From: Thermococcus aggregans | GTDB taxonomy: Archaea > Methanobacteriota_B > Thermococci > Thermococcales > Thermococcaceae | Direction: 5' to 3' | Length of the DNA: 64,000 nucleotides | NCBI RefSeq assembly: GCF_024022995.1 | Contig: NZ_CP099582.1 | Location: 1,477,054-1,541,053, forward strand | The notes under the pieces: model-generated | Databases searched by the model: none | The model's input: the letters and a program-made list of their open reading frames with translations, nothing else | Told to the model about the DNA's origin: nothing | Position numbers and translations under genes: made by a program | Part shown: positions 33,297-41,271 of the stretch, piece after piece | Layout: every line of letters begins with the position of its first letter | Position numbering within the stretch: the first letter of the stretch is position 1

Positions 33297-34430
33297 TCAC
33301 CCCAGAAGGCTCCTTAAAGCTGGGAACATGTTTACTGCAAGCAAGAACAACCCTACTCCTACGAAGAGATACGTTATGGACTTGGCAACTTTTGGTGGAA
33401 AGATGGCCTTCAAAATATCATCGAGCATCCTTCCCCCATCCAATGGGATCAGCGGGAAGAGGTTCATCAACCCTATGCCCAGATTCAGAACGTATATCCA
33501 GTAAAGCGAAAACGCAAGCGGGAGCACAATACCACTAAAGCCCACTTTGGAGGTTATATGCTGTGCGGGATAAACCCCTAGGTAACCTTTTTCGGGATTG
33601 TCCGGATGAGAGCCCAGAGGAATCTTGAGAACTATTCTTTCTCCTTTCCTTATTACCTCAACCTCTATTGTTTCTTCAGCCCGGGTTTTGTTCATTAAGT
33701 TAAAGAACTCCTCCACAGTTGCTATCTGCTGACCGTTTATTCCAACTATTATGTCCCCTTCTTGGAGATAGTCCTTAGCAGGTCCTTCCACAGCAAGTTT
33801 TGAAACCTCAACTCCAGCCGGCTGCAGTACGGGATTCAACGCATAACTTAAAAGCAAGATCGCCAGCAGAGCTGTTACAATGTTTGCCATAGAGCCTGCG
33901 GCATAAACTCTTAGTCGGCTCAGCAAGGGAGCCTTGAGTAGTTCTTCCTCATCCGGCTCAACAAACGCTCCGGGAATTACAAAGAAAAGCACGAGGCCAA
34001 CTGACTTTAAAGGCAATCCCTCAGCTCTGGCCACAAATCCGTGACTCAGCTCGTGGACAAACATAACTACCATAAGCCCTATCAATCCGTACCAAAGGGG
34101 AATCGTAACGCCAGGTATAACAAGCTGAACGCCCGGAGTTGCGGCTTTTGTGCGGAGATTCTGTATGGCAAGGGTAAAGAGGGTATAAAAAACATATGCC
34201 ATCCCAATGAAGCCGATGATTATACCAACTGTAGAGTACCCTTTCCAGAATTTTCTATACTTCGTTCCAACTTTGTCTATAAAATCGACAAATCTTTTGG
34301 TTCTCCATATCGCAATGAAAGCCCCAACTTGTAGCCCTTCTTCGCTTTCTTCGGCTTTTCTTCCAAATGCGAGGTACAAAACACCCCAGAAGCCGAGTAT
34401 TAATGCTATTGCTGTAAGCAGGTTCACCAT
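33297..34430 (-). CDS. Site-2 protease (M50 family) with PDZ domain
   Basis: 377 residues. Two N-terminal hydrophobic segments precede the zinc site H126-E-L-S-H130. A PDZ domain at about 205-290 (LQEGDIIVGINGQQIATVEEF) follows, and the C-terminal LFPLIPLDGGRML carries the third, aspartate ligand. It cleaves within membrane segments, generally to release regulators or clear signal peptides. GGTGGAGG precedes the ATG at 34430; the GTG at 34439 forms part of that site. Its promoter region is shared with a divergent C/D box sRNA. A LOG-like gene follows. Confidence 0.9.
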   Translation of the reverse strand: MVNLLTAIALILGFWGVLYLAFGRKAEESEEGLQVGAFIAIWRTKRFVDFIDKVGTKYRKFWKGYSTVGIIIGFIGMAYVFYTLFTLAIQNLRTKAATPGVQLVIPGVTIPLWYGLIGLMVVMFVHELSHGFVARAEGLPLKSVGLVLFFVIPGAFVEPDEEELLKAPLLSRLRVYAAGSMANIVTALLAILLLSYALNPVLQPAGVEVSKLAVEGPAKDYLQEGDIIVGINGQQIATVEEFFNLMNKTRAEETIEVEVIRKGERIVLKIPLGSHPDNPEKGYLGVYPAQHITSKVGFSGIVLPLAFSLYWIYVLNLGIGLMNLFPLIPLDGGRMLDDILKAIFPPKVAKSITYLFVGVGLFLLAVNMFPALRSLLG

Positions 34431-34511
34431 TTCCTCCACCTAATTTCACTCCAAAAAGAAGTTTAAAAAGATAGTGCATACCCTTTAAAAACAAAAGCCC
34501 TCAAGAAAAAT

Positions 34512-34571
34512 ACGCGATGATGAGTGATGGGCGAACCGAAGGATGAGGATGGAAAGGTGATCGCTGAGCGT
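34512..34571 (+). ncRNA. C/D box sRNA
   Basis: Plus-strand order: C box ATGATGA (34517-34523), 12-nt guide GTGATGGGCGAA, D'-like CCGA (34536-34539), a 3-nt linker, C'-like ATGAGGA (34543-34549), 14-nt guide TGGAAAGGTGATCG, and D box CTGA (34564-34567). Flanks ACGC and GCGT pair to close the stem. A TATA-like CTTTAAAAAC at 34483-34492 lies about 25 bases before the start. The D' box is one base off consensus and the second spacer is slightly long. It sits between the divergent S2P gene and the end of lplA. Targets were not identified. Confidence 0.72.
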
Positions 34572-35320
34572 CATTTTTGAAAGTTCCAGTTCTCGTTTCC
34601 ATATTTCTCTTCTATAAGCTTCTCTGCAAGTTCAAACTCGTAATCTGTCAGTTTTCCTTCTTCAAGGGGGAATTCCTCAAAGAACTTCTCTTTCAACAGC
34701 TCGTAAGCTTCATCCCTTCTAAGTTCTACCCCTTCTCTTTCCAGCGTTGTTACCCTTTCCCATATGCTTGAAACGCCTTTATCTTGTAGCTTTTTCTGGG
34801 AAACTTTGAGCACTGAAGCGAGAACTTCAAGCCGAGTTGCATACATGAAAGTGCCATGCTGTAGGATGACTCCTTTTCTTCTCGTCTGAGCGGACCCGCT
34901 GATTTTCTTACCGTTAGCAACTATATCGTTCAGCCCGGCAAAACCGCCCTTTATTCCTACTTCCTCAAGGGCTTTAACAAGCGGAGCAGCCAAGAACCTG
35001 TAGCTCTCTTCTACATTTTTCAAACTCTCATGAAAATTCTCGCCTATAATTACACTGTAGGTTATCTCTCCGTATTGATCGTGGAAAACACTCCCTCCAC
35101 CTGTAATCCTTCTCACAACGGGAATGTTAAGCTCCCTACACTTCTCCAAGTTAACGTCGTGCTCAACACTCTGAAACCTGCCAATAGTGATGGAGCTCGG
35201 TTTAAAGACGTAAAGTCTAACAGTATCTTCCACTTTTCCTTCAATTCTTGCCCTCATTATTGCCTCATCTATCGCCATCTGCACTTCGGGTCTTGCGACT
35301 ATTAGGGGAATGAATCTCAT
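34571..35320 (-). CDS. lplA: Lipoate-protein ligase A family protein
   Basis: 249 residues from MRFIPLIVARPEVQMA. The lipoyl/biotinyl ligase core is complete: RRITGGGSVFHD at 71-81 and LNDIVANGKKISGSAQTRR with the catalytic lysine at 138-139, followed by QHGT. It attaches lipoate (or octanoate) to E2 or H-protein domains. Some archaeal enzymes need a separate LplB subunit; this one has an extra helical C-terminus (about 190-249), and no lplB is present here. The ATG at 35320 is preferred to a start at 35347. A+T-rich repeats just upstream probably hold the TATA box. Confidence 0.9.
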   Translation of the reverse strand: MRFIPLIVARPEVQMAIDEAIMRARIEGKVEDTVRLYVFKPSSITIGRFQSVEHDVNLEKCRELNIPVVRRITGGGSVFHDQYGEITYSVIIGENFHESLKNVEESYRFLAAPLVKALEEVGIKGGFAGLNDIVANGKKISGSAQTRRKGVILQHGTFMYATRLEVLASVLKVSQKKLQDKGVSSIWERVTTLEREGVELRRDEAYELLKEKFFEEFPLEEGKLTDYEFELAEKLIEEKYGNENWNFQK

Positions 35321-35392
35321 AACACCACCAAGGAAGGAATGTGGCAAGGGCTTAAAAATGTGTGCTTAAAAATGGATTAAAAATAGAAAGGT

Positions 35393-35450
35393 TCGGTCAG
35401 GGGCCGATTAGTTCATCACTTCTCAGCAACCTACCCTTCACATCATCCCA
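35393..35450 (-). ncRNA. C/D box sRNA overlapping the signal peptidase stop codon
   Basis: Minus-strand order: C box ATGATGT (35440-35446, one base off), a 13-nt guide, D' box CTGA (35423-35426), linker GAA, a perfect C' box GTGATGA (35413-35419), 12-nt guide ACTAATCGGCCC, and D box CTGA (35397-35400). Both spacers have the archaeal guide length. The C box includes the TGA stop of the signal peptidase gene, and no TATA box sits at the right distance, so the sRNA is probably processed from that mRNA. Guide targets were not identified. Confidence 0.8.
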
Positions 35451-35952
35451 ATCCAAGTCGTTCCCTTACAATAAGCGGAGGATACCCAATTTTTGGAAAG
35501 ACGAGCAATGCTTTGGCTTCAATGGCTTCTTGGGGAATGCATGGGAGAACACCCCCTTCAGCCAGGCCGATATAGTCTCTAAGAAATGGAAACTCTTCTA
35601 TGTCGAGGGGATAGAAGTCGCGTATCCAGTTGTTGTCCCCTTGAATAACAAAGCATCTTTTTCCATTGTACTCAATTATATCCCTAACCCTGTGGATTAT
35701 TGGATACCTTGTATATGGCCTCTTATAAACTACAACATCTCCTACCTTTATCTCGCTCGGGGGAACCCCTTTGAGAAGAACCACGTCCCCCCTATAAAAC
35801 GTTGGTTCCATTGAACCGCTTATTACAATAACGAGGGGTGAATCGGTGTGAAGGGCAATTTTTAAACCGTTATGTACGGCAAAAACAACTACAAGACTGA
35901 TAATCAGGAATGCAACGTCTCCTTTCCACCCACTTAACAGCTTCTCCTCCAT
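35443..35952 (-). CDS. Signal peptidase I (archaeal/ER type, S26B)
   Basis: 169 residues with an N-terminal membrane helix (about 13-32) and a short C-terminal domain facing outward. The catalytic serine is S47 in SGSMEPTF. H87 in PIIHRV replaces the bacterial lysine, as in Sec11-type enzymes, and GDNN follows. It removes signal peptides from Sec-exported preproteins. GGAGTTAAA precedes the ATG, which lies inside the end of the DUF531 gene (19-base overlap). Its stop codon forms part of a C/D sRNA C box. Confidence 0.93.
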   Translation of the reverse strand: MEEKLLSGWKGDVAFLIISLVVVFAVHNGLKIALHTDSPLVIVISGSMEPTFYRGDVVLLKGVPPSEIKVGDVVVYKRPYTRYPIIHRVRDIIEYNGKRCFVIQGDNNWIRDFYPLDIEEFPFLRDYIGLAEGGVLPCIPQEAIEAKALLVFPKIGYPPLIVRERLGLG

Positions 35953-36482
35953 TTTAACTCCTCCATGATTGTTCTAATTTTTGCTGGTATCGCTCCTATG
36001 GCAGTGCAGGTTTCCAAACTTATTCTCTTCCCGTCCGTGATATCTAAATGATAGTTGGCCAACTTAAAGATTTCCTTCGGTAGTCCATGCCTTCCGAGCC
36101 CCACAATCAACATAAAGCTTTCCCCTTTAAGTGCCCTCTCCGCAAGATGGCGTGGGGAGATTTCCTTATTCTCGTTGGGTTTTCGTGTAGTTGCTACAGC
36201 ATGCCCAAACTGGGGAGGGAAACCCCCTTTTGGAAACTCAAGAAGATGAAACTTATTGGCTCTTGCAAGCTCTAGGAGGTACTTCCCATCTTCTCCGATG
36301 GTTGTACTTTGGGATATCTCCTTGGCTACTTCCACAGGCTTCTTTTTTTCAAAGGGAAACCCTATAAGGGCAAGATGGAAATCAAAGGCATAGCAGATGG
36401 GAGCTGACCTAGCGATGGCTCTTAGATGGGCCTCGTGAAGCTTCTTAGGATCGTATGAATTGTAGAGTGCCAAGGTAAGCAT
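35934..36482 (-). CDS. DUF531 family protein, SPOUT-methyltransferase-like
   Basis: 182 residues. The C-terminal third (SFMLIVGLGRHGLPKE, then YHLDITDGKRISLETCTAIG) has the glycine-rich loop and the late Ser/Thr-rich loop of the SPOUT knot, and the archaeal DUF531 family is of this type. An RNA 2'-O- or base-methyltransferase is therefore plausible, with an unknown target. GGGGAGTGAG precedes the ATG. It overlaps the signal peptidase gene by 19 bases and is the first gene of that operon. Confidence 0.75.
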   Translation of the reverse strand: MLTLALYNSYDPKKLHEAHLRAIARSAPICYAFDFHLALIGFPFEKKKPVEVAKEISQSTTIGEDGKYLLELARANKFHLLEFPKGGFPPQFGHAVATTRKPNENKEISPRHLAERALKGESFMLIVGLGRHGLPKEIFKLANYHLDITDGKRISLETCTAIGAIPAKIRTIMEELKWRRSC

Positions 36483-36551
36483 CTCACTCCCCTATATTAA
36501 GAAAGTGGGAACGTTTATTAAGTTGTTTCCCCAATATGTTTTTTGATAACA

Positions 36552-37622
36552 ATGGTCGAGATTGATGACATTATATTTTTGGTGAGGAATGGAAAATATG
36601 AAGAGGCATTGGAGTTAGTTAACAATTTAAGCAGTAATTTGGATAAAGTATCAGCTCTTGGTATTATGGCCAAGGAGATTTATCCACAAGATATGGAGGT
36701 AGCTTATGGTTTTTTGGAAGATGCAGAGTACTTTTCCGAGAAAATTAAAGACAGGGGAGAGAAAGCGAATGCACTCGCAAACATTGCCTCTGCATATTAC
36801 GAAATAGGGGACACAGAATACGCTCTAAAGATGTTTGAAGACGCAATAAAGGAAGCGGAAAAAATAAAGAAGCTCGAGGATCGGATATATCCTCTGGCAA
36901 GTGTTGCATACTATCTAGGCATTTCTGGACTCGTTGACCTTTCAATGGAGCTATTTGAGAGAGTTTTTGACGTAGTGGTTAACCTAAAAGTAAACTACGT
37001 GAAGAAAACTGAGTATTTAATAGATCTGGGCAACGTAATAGAGAGCGTTGGTGATGAACTCCCCTCAGAAGAGGCACTTAAATTTTACGAAAGAGCTCGC
37101 GATTTGTTTGAAAAGCTCCACGTACCTTCGAAAGCTGCAACCGTTGAGAGGAAAATCGACCTAGCTAGGACTCTTATCACAGTTGGTCTACCTGAAGTAA
37201 GGAAAGCCGTTTCCGAGGGCAAGTATATCTCCGCCGCCAAGTTAATTCTAAAGATATTCAAAGATGAAGAGGCAGCTATTGGTCTTTTAGAAGTAGCTCT
37301 GTGGATGAAAAAGAACGAAACCCTTGGCTATACTCGCATCGTTAAAGCCGCCCTTGAATATCTGCAGGAACTTCAGGTATCCGAGCGCTATCTCCATTAT
37401 GTGATTAGGTTACTGGCCGAGCTTGAAAAGTTTGAAGAAGCGTTAAAGCTCTCTATGAACATTGAAGACATGAGAATAAGATCCGAAATTCTAGCGGAGA
37501 TAGCCATTAAGATGTTAAGGAGCGAAGAAGTGGAGGGCGCTTTTAAGATAGCTGAGTCGATACCGGATACTTATGTTCGCACCGCTACACTAGCGGAGCT
37601 GAGAAAAATATTAAAATACTAA
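36552..37622 (+). CDS. TPR-like helical repeat protein
   Basis: About 356 residues built of repeated 30-40-residue helix pairs. Units with the pattern A-x-Y-Y-E-I-G and YALKMFEDAIKEAEKI are recognisable TPRs near residues 75-110; others are degenerate. There is no signal peptide or enzyme motif. Such proteins act as scaffolds. The ATG at 36552 has no good ribosome binding site, and TTTATTAA about 35 bases upstream suggests a nearly leaderless mRNA. It is followed after 28 bases by an M19 dipeptidase gene, which may share the transcript. Partner unknown. Confidence 0.72.
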   Translation: MVEIDDIIFLVRNGKYEEALELVNNLSSNLDKVSALGIMAKEIYPQDMEVAYGFLEDAEYFSEKIKDRGEKANALANIASAYYEIGDTEYALKMFEDAIKEAEKIKKLEDRIYPLASVAYYLGISGLVDLSMELFERVFDVVVNLKVNYVKKTEYLIDLGNVIESVGDELPSEEALKFYERARDLFEKLHVPSKAATVERKIDLARTLITVGLPEVRKAVSEGKYISAAKLILKIFKDEEAAIGLLEVALWMKKNETLGYTRIVKAALEYLQELQVSERYLHYVIRLLAELEKFEEALKLSMNIEDMRIRSEILAEIAIKMLRSEEVEGAFKIAESIPDTYVRTATLAELRKILKY

Positions 37623-37650
37623 AAATAAAATAACTAAATAGGGTGAAAAA

Positions 37651-38583
37651 ATGATATTTGATGCACATTCTGATTTGCCAACCTATATCTATGAGGAAAG
37701 AAAGAACGACAATGCAGTTCTGGAGAAAAACTTTGAAAGGTTCTTTGGAAGCTATATAAAATCGCGGGTAATGGCCATCTGGACGCCACCAGAAAGAAGA
37801 CCTATAGCTTTGAGATACGCATTAGAGGTTTTGAACAACTTCCACAAAGATATCATTGAGAGTCCAAGCTTTGAGTTTGTAACCAGCGTAAAGGAAATGA
37901 GAAACGCCATTAAAAATGGAAAAGTTGCGCTCTGGCTTGGACTGGAAGGAGGAGAACCAATAGAAGACAGCCTGAACCTTCTTGAGGTATTTTACGCCCT
38001 AGGTGTAAGAGTCCTAACGCTAACGTGGAGCCTAAGAAATGCAATCGGTGACGGCGTCTTCGAAAGGACTAACGGGGGCTTAACTAACTTTGGCATAGAG
38101 GTGCTGGGAAAAGCGGAGGAGCTTGGTATAATCGTGGACGTGAGCCATCTAAACGAGCGAGGCTTTTGGGACGTCATTGAAACAACGGCATTTCCAATCA
38201 TAGCATCCCACTCAAACGCCTATTCTCTCTGCCCCAATCCCAGAAACCTTAAAGATGATCAAATAAAGGCCATAGCCGAAAGGGAAGGAGTCATAGGGAT
38301 TAATGCTATTCCAAGCTTTGTTGACAAGGAAAACCCAACACTAGAAAAAATGATAGCTCACATAGAGTACGTTGTGGATTTGGTAGGCTACAAACACGCC
38401 GGATTCGGGTTTGACTTTGTGTACTACCTCAAAGGATGGAGCGGAAAAAGTGTTGAGGGATTTGAAAACGAAAGCAAAATCCCGGAGCTTTTAAACAGGC
38501 TAAACGAAACTTTCAGCAAAAAAGAAGTGGAAGCAATAACCTTCAAAAACTTTGAAAGGGTTTTTGAAAGAGTCGCTGGGTAG
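37651..38583 (+). CDS. Membrane-dipeptidase-like metallohydrolase (M19 family)
   Basis: 310 residues in an amidohydrolase TIM barrel. Metal ligands are visible in order: H6 and D8 (DAHSDLP), the bridging Glu in LGLEGGEP, the His of VDVSHLNERGFWDV, and the His of ASHSNAYSLCPNPRNL. Renal-dipeptidase-type enzymes hydrolyse dipeptides, including D-residue ones. There is no signal peptide, so it acts in the cytoplasm. A weak GGGTGAAAAA precedes the ATG. It lies between the TPR and methyltransferase genes, all on the plus strand. Confidence 0.88.
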   Translation: MIFDAHSDLPTYIYEERKNDNAVLEKNFERFFGSYIKSRVMAIWTPPERRPIALRYALEVLNNFHKDIIESPSFEFVTSVKEMRNAIKNGKVALWLGLEGGEPIEDSLNLLEVFYALGVRVLTLTWSLRNAIGDGVFERTNGGLTNFGIEVLGKAEELGIIVDVSHLNERGFWDVIETTAFPIIASHSNAYSLCPNPRNLKDDQIKAIAEREGVIGINAIPSFVDKENPTLEKMIAHIEYVVDLVGYKHAGFGFDFVYYLKGWSGKSVEGFENESKIPELLNRLNETFSKKEVEAITFKNFERVFERVAG

Positions 38584-38630
38584 CCAAAACCTTTTAACCC
38601 ATTTATGTTTTTCTCTTTTGAGTGGAGAAA

Positions 38631-39470
38631 ATGGAGGAAGTTTATTTTCTAACCTTCAGAGAGGCCAGAAAGTTACTGCTTTCCAAAGGAGAGGTTAGGG
38701 CAAACCTTGATTTAAGGAAAACTAACAGATCACATGTGGTTATTGTTGAGGAAGACAAGGTTATCTTCCCAGATGGAAGCGAAGTGGAGAAAGACCTCTT
38801 AAAGAAAATAGCAAAGGACGATAGCACTGTCTATTTTTTAAGGGGAGGGCATTTGTACAAAGCCGCAATTGCCACCGATGGCTTTTACAAGTTAGTTCCC
38901 ACAATACCACCTACCATAGAGATAAACGGCATCAGAATGCACCGCACCAAAGAAGTAAACCCATTAAAAGATACCCGAAATAAGATAGAGACAGTAAACC
39001 CAAAAGAAGGGGAGTTTGTTTTGGACACCTGTATGGGACTCGGCTACACTGCAATAGAAAGCGCGAAAAGAGGAGCCTATGTGATTACAATTGAGAAGGA
39101 TCCAAACGTTATTGAGCTCGCACGACTTAATCCCTGGAGCAGAGAAGTGTTTACATCTCAAAACATTCAGCTTATCCAAGGGGATGCATTTGAGGTCGTA
39201 AAAAAGTTTAATGATGAAAGCTTTGATGTAGTAATACACGACCCACCAAGGTTCTCCCTCGCCGGACAGCTGTACAGCGAAGAATTCTATGCAGAGCTGT
39301 TCAGAATTTTAAAGCCAAAGGGAAGGTTGTTCCACTATGTTGGAAATCCCGGCAAGAAATACAGACGAAAAGATCTCCAGAAGGGAGTAAGGGAAAGACT
39401 AAGAAATGTAGGGTTCAAAAATATCAAACGTGTCGATGAAGCTTTAGGCATAGTTGCTTCAAAGCCATGA
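38631..39470 (+). CDS. SAM-dependent methyltransferase (COG2521-type)
   Basis: 279 residues from MEEVYFLTFREARKL. After an N-terminal beta-rich domain of about 110 residues comes a Rossmann methyltransferase: motif I VLDTCMGLGYTA near 130, an acidic end of strand 2 in ITIEKDP, and motif IV IHDPPRFSLAG near 205. The D-P-P-R form and the N-terminal domain resemble archaeal RNA or small-molecule methyltransferases of COG2521; the substrate is unknown. GTGGAG lies just before the ATG. The next gene begins about 20 bases downstream. Confidence 0.78.
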   Translation: MEEVYFLTFREARKLLLSKGEVRANLDLRKTNRSHVVIVEEDKVIFPDGSEVEKDLLKKIAKDDSTVYFLRGGHLYKAAIATDGFYKLVPTIPPTIEINGIRMHRTKEVNPLKDTRNKIETVNPKEGEFVLDTCMGLGYTAIESAKRGAYVITIEKDPNVIELARLNPWSREVFTSQNIQLIQGDAFEVVKKFNDESFDVVIHDPPRFSLAGQLYSEEFYAELFRILKPKGRLFHYVGNPGKKYRRKDLQKGVRERLRNVGFKNIKRVDEALGIVASKP

Positions 39471-39491
39471 AAAGCCATGATAGGTGAAAAA

Positions 39492-40307
39492 ATGCTCTCC
39501 AAAGCCCTAAAGGAGCTAAAGGAATTCGCAAGGAAAGAGGGGCTCTATGGAAAAAAGATTCTGCTAATGTTTAGTGGGGGTAAGGACAGCAGTCTGGCAC
39601 TTTATCTCCTCAAAAATGCCGGATTAGATGTTTCCGCAATAACGTTCATCCACAAGTGGAGCTGGAAGGAGCCTCTCCCACATATGCTCAAATTTACCGC
39701 CTCTATGGGTGTAGAGCACTACATTGTGGATATAACTGAGGGCCTTCTAAAAAATGCCATTGGAAAAAAAGGCCCCATATGCATCCACTGCAAAAAAGTC
39801 ATGATGAAAAACGCCTATTGGTTTGCAAAAGTTAATGGGTTCGACATTATCGCAAAGGGGGACAATGCAAACGATAAGGTAAAGGGCGCACTTCTTGATC
39901 AATGGAAGGGTGACCACAGGCTAAGCAACCTTCCAAGAATCGGGATTCCAATTCTAAGGCCTTTGATAAACTATACAGCTGAAGAAGTAGAAATTCTCGC
40001 AGAGGAAGCGAGAATAAGAGTTTTTAGGATGTACGAGTACGGAAGGAGGAGACAGTGGAGAGAGGGGTGTCCTTTGCAGTATATTGACAAGGAGCAGATA
40101 ATAAGAGAGGAGTACCTCGATCTGGCCTATGAGGCAAACTATGAAATAAGCAAAATAGCGAGGAAGTATAAGGTTAGAATGAGCGTCCGCGTGCCCTCTT
40201 TCGAGATAATGTGCCACGGGTGTAATAATGAAATCCTGAAAGAGGCTAACAATGTCATTAAAGAGCTCAAAAGGAGGTTTGCCAATGCTTCCTCTGGGAA
40301 AACTTAG
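39492..40307 (+). CDS. PP-loop ATPase (predicted tRNA/nucleotide-modifying or sulfur-transfer enzyme)
   Basis: 271 residues. The PP-loop SGGKDS is at 28-33. C97 and C100 in ICIHCKKVM and a late C-H-G-C (about 242-245) could together bind zinc or an iron-sulfur cluster, as in thiolases related to TtuA and Ncs6. The protein belongs to the uncharacterised COG1365-like PP-loop group. AGGTGAAAAA precedes the ATG at 39492; an ATG at 39477 is an alternative. It overlaps the AIR-synthase-like gene by 23 bases, so the two products are probably made together and act in one pathway. Confidence 0.78.
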   Translation: MLSKALKELKEFARKEGLYGKKILLMFSGGKDSSLALYLLKNAGLDVSAITFIHKWSWKEPLPHMLKFTASMGVEHYIVDITEGLLKNAIGKKGPICIHCKKVMMKNAYWFAKVNGFDIIAKGDNANDKVKGALLDQWKGDHRLSNLPRIGIPILRPLINYTAEEVEILAEEARIRVFRMYEYGRRRQWREGCPLQYIDKEQIIREEYLDLAYEANYEISKIARKYKVRMSVRVPSFEIMCHGCNNEILKEANNVIKELKRRFANASSGKT

Positions 40308-41271
40308 AAACGAAATTTTGAAAGAAGTCGTCCTGGAAAATCTTCCCATAGTTGATGATAAAATACTAATAGGGCCAAAAGAAGGGTTTGATGCAGCTGT
40401 TCTGGAATACGATGAAGACAACTACCTTGTGATTGCCACAGACCCGGTTCTCGGGGTTCCAAAGGAGCACTTTGGGTTTTTCACTTACCATTTCGCCTCA
40501 AGCGATGTGGCTGTTTTTGGGGCAAGGCCGAGATGGCTAATCATCGACCTTCTTTTGCCCCCAGGAAGCAGAAAAGAAGAGCTAAATGCTATTATGAAGG
40601 AGTTAAAAGAGGAGTGCAAAAAATACGGCACCTCAGTAATTGGAGGGCATACGGGGGTTTATAAGAACGTTAGAGACCTCACGGCGACAACAACGGCTCT
40701 TGGCCTTGTGAAAAAAGATGAGCTAAAACTTCCCCTCGCAAAGCCCGGAGATGAGATAGTCATAACAAAGGGTGTCGCCATGGAGTTTGCGGTTGGAGTG
40801 GCGTGGTTTAAAACTGAGGAGCTCAAGGGCATTCTCTCACCTTCAGAGATTTCGGCTTTAAAAGAAATGTACAAGCTCGAAAGCGTTATTAAAGACGCGC
40901 TTTTGGCAAAAAGGTTTGCAAGGGGAATGCATGACGCAACTGAAGGCGGCTTGACAGCTTTACATGAGATAGCAGACAACTCAAAGGTTGGTTTTGAAGT
41001 TTACTACGAAAACATCTACATACCCCCACTTGTAAAGAAAGTTGTGGAACTTTACGGCGTAAATCCGCTAACAGTCTCATCAACGGGGACTTTAATTATC
41101 ATTTCTCCCCCAGAAAACACAGAAGAACTAATTAAAACGCTCCAAGCAAATGGGGTAGATGCATTTCTCATTGGGAAGTTTACAGAGGAGAGGGAGAGAG
41201 TATTGATAAAAAACGACAGAAGGGAGGAGTTCCCAGAATTTGAAAACGACGCATATACAGAGGTTTATTGA
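40285..41271 (+). CDS. AIR synthase / HypE / ThiL superfamily ATP-dependent enzyme
   Basis: 328 residues. Superfamily motifs are present: an acidic metal-ATP segment EGFDAAVLEYDEDN with ATDPVLG, the glycine loop SVIGGHTGVYKNV, and the C-terminal half GMHDATEGGLTALHE. The family activates oxygen- or carboxyl-containing groups with ATP (AIR synthase, HypE, thiamine-phosphate kinase, SelD). This protein lacks the Cys of SelD and the C-terminal Cys of HypE, so it is a separate, uncharacterised branch. A strong AAAGGAGGT lies before the ATG inside the PP-loop gene. It ends directly against the convergent pelota gene. Confidence 0.78.
   Translation: MLPLGKLRNEILKEVVLENLPIVDDKILIGPKEGFDAAVLEYDEDNYLVIATDPVLGVPKEHFGFFTYHFASSDVAVFGARPRWLIIDLLLPPGSRKEELNAIMKELKEECKKYGTSVIGGHTGVYKNVRDLTATTTALGLVKKDELKLPLAKPGDEIVITKGVAMEFAVGVAWFKTEELKGILSPSEISALKEMYKLESVIKDALLAKRFARGMHDATEGGLTALHEIADNSKVGFEVYYENIYIPPLVKKVVELYGVNPLTVSSTGTLIIISPPENTEELIKTLQANGVDAFLIGKFTEERERVLIKNDRREEFPEFENDAYTEVY

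Noticed and set aside
35397-35419. The guide ACTAATCGGCCC as a match to the 3' region of 23S rRNA
   Set aside because: From memory, bacterial and archaeal 23S 3' ends contain a similar sense sequence, which would make the guide identical rather than complementary to the rRNA, so it is not evidence for a target.
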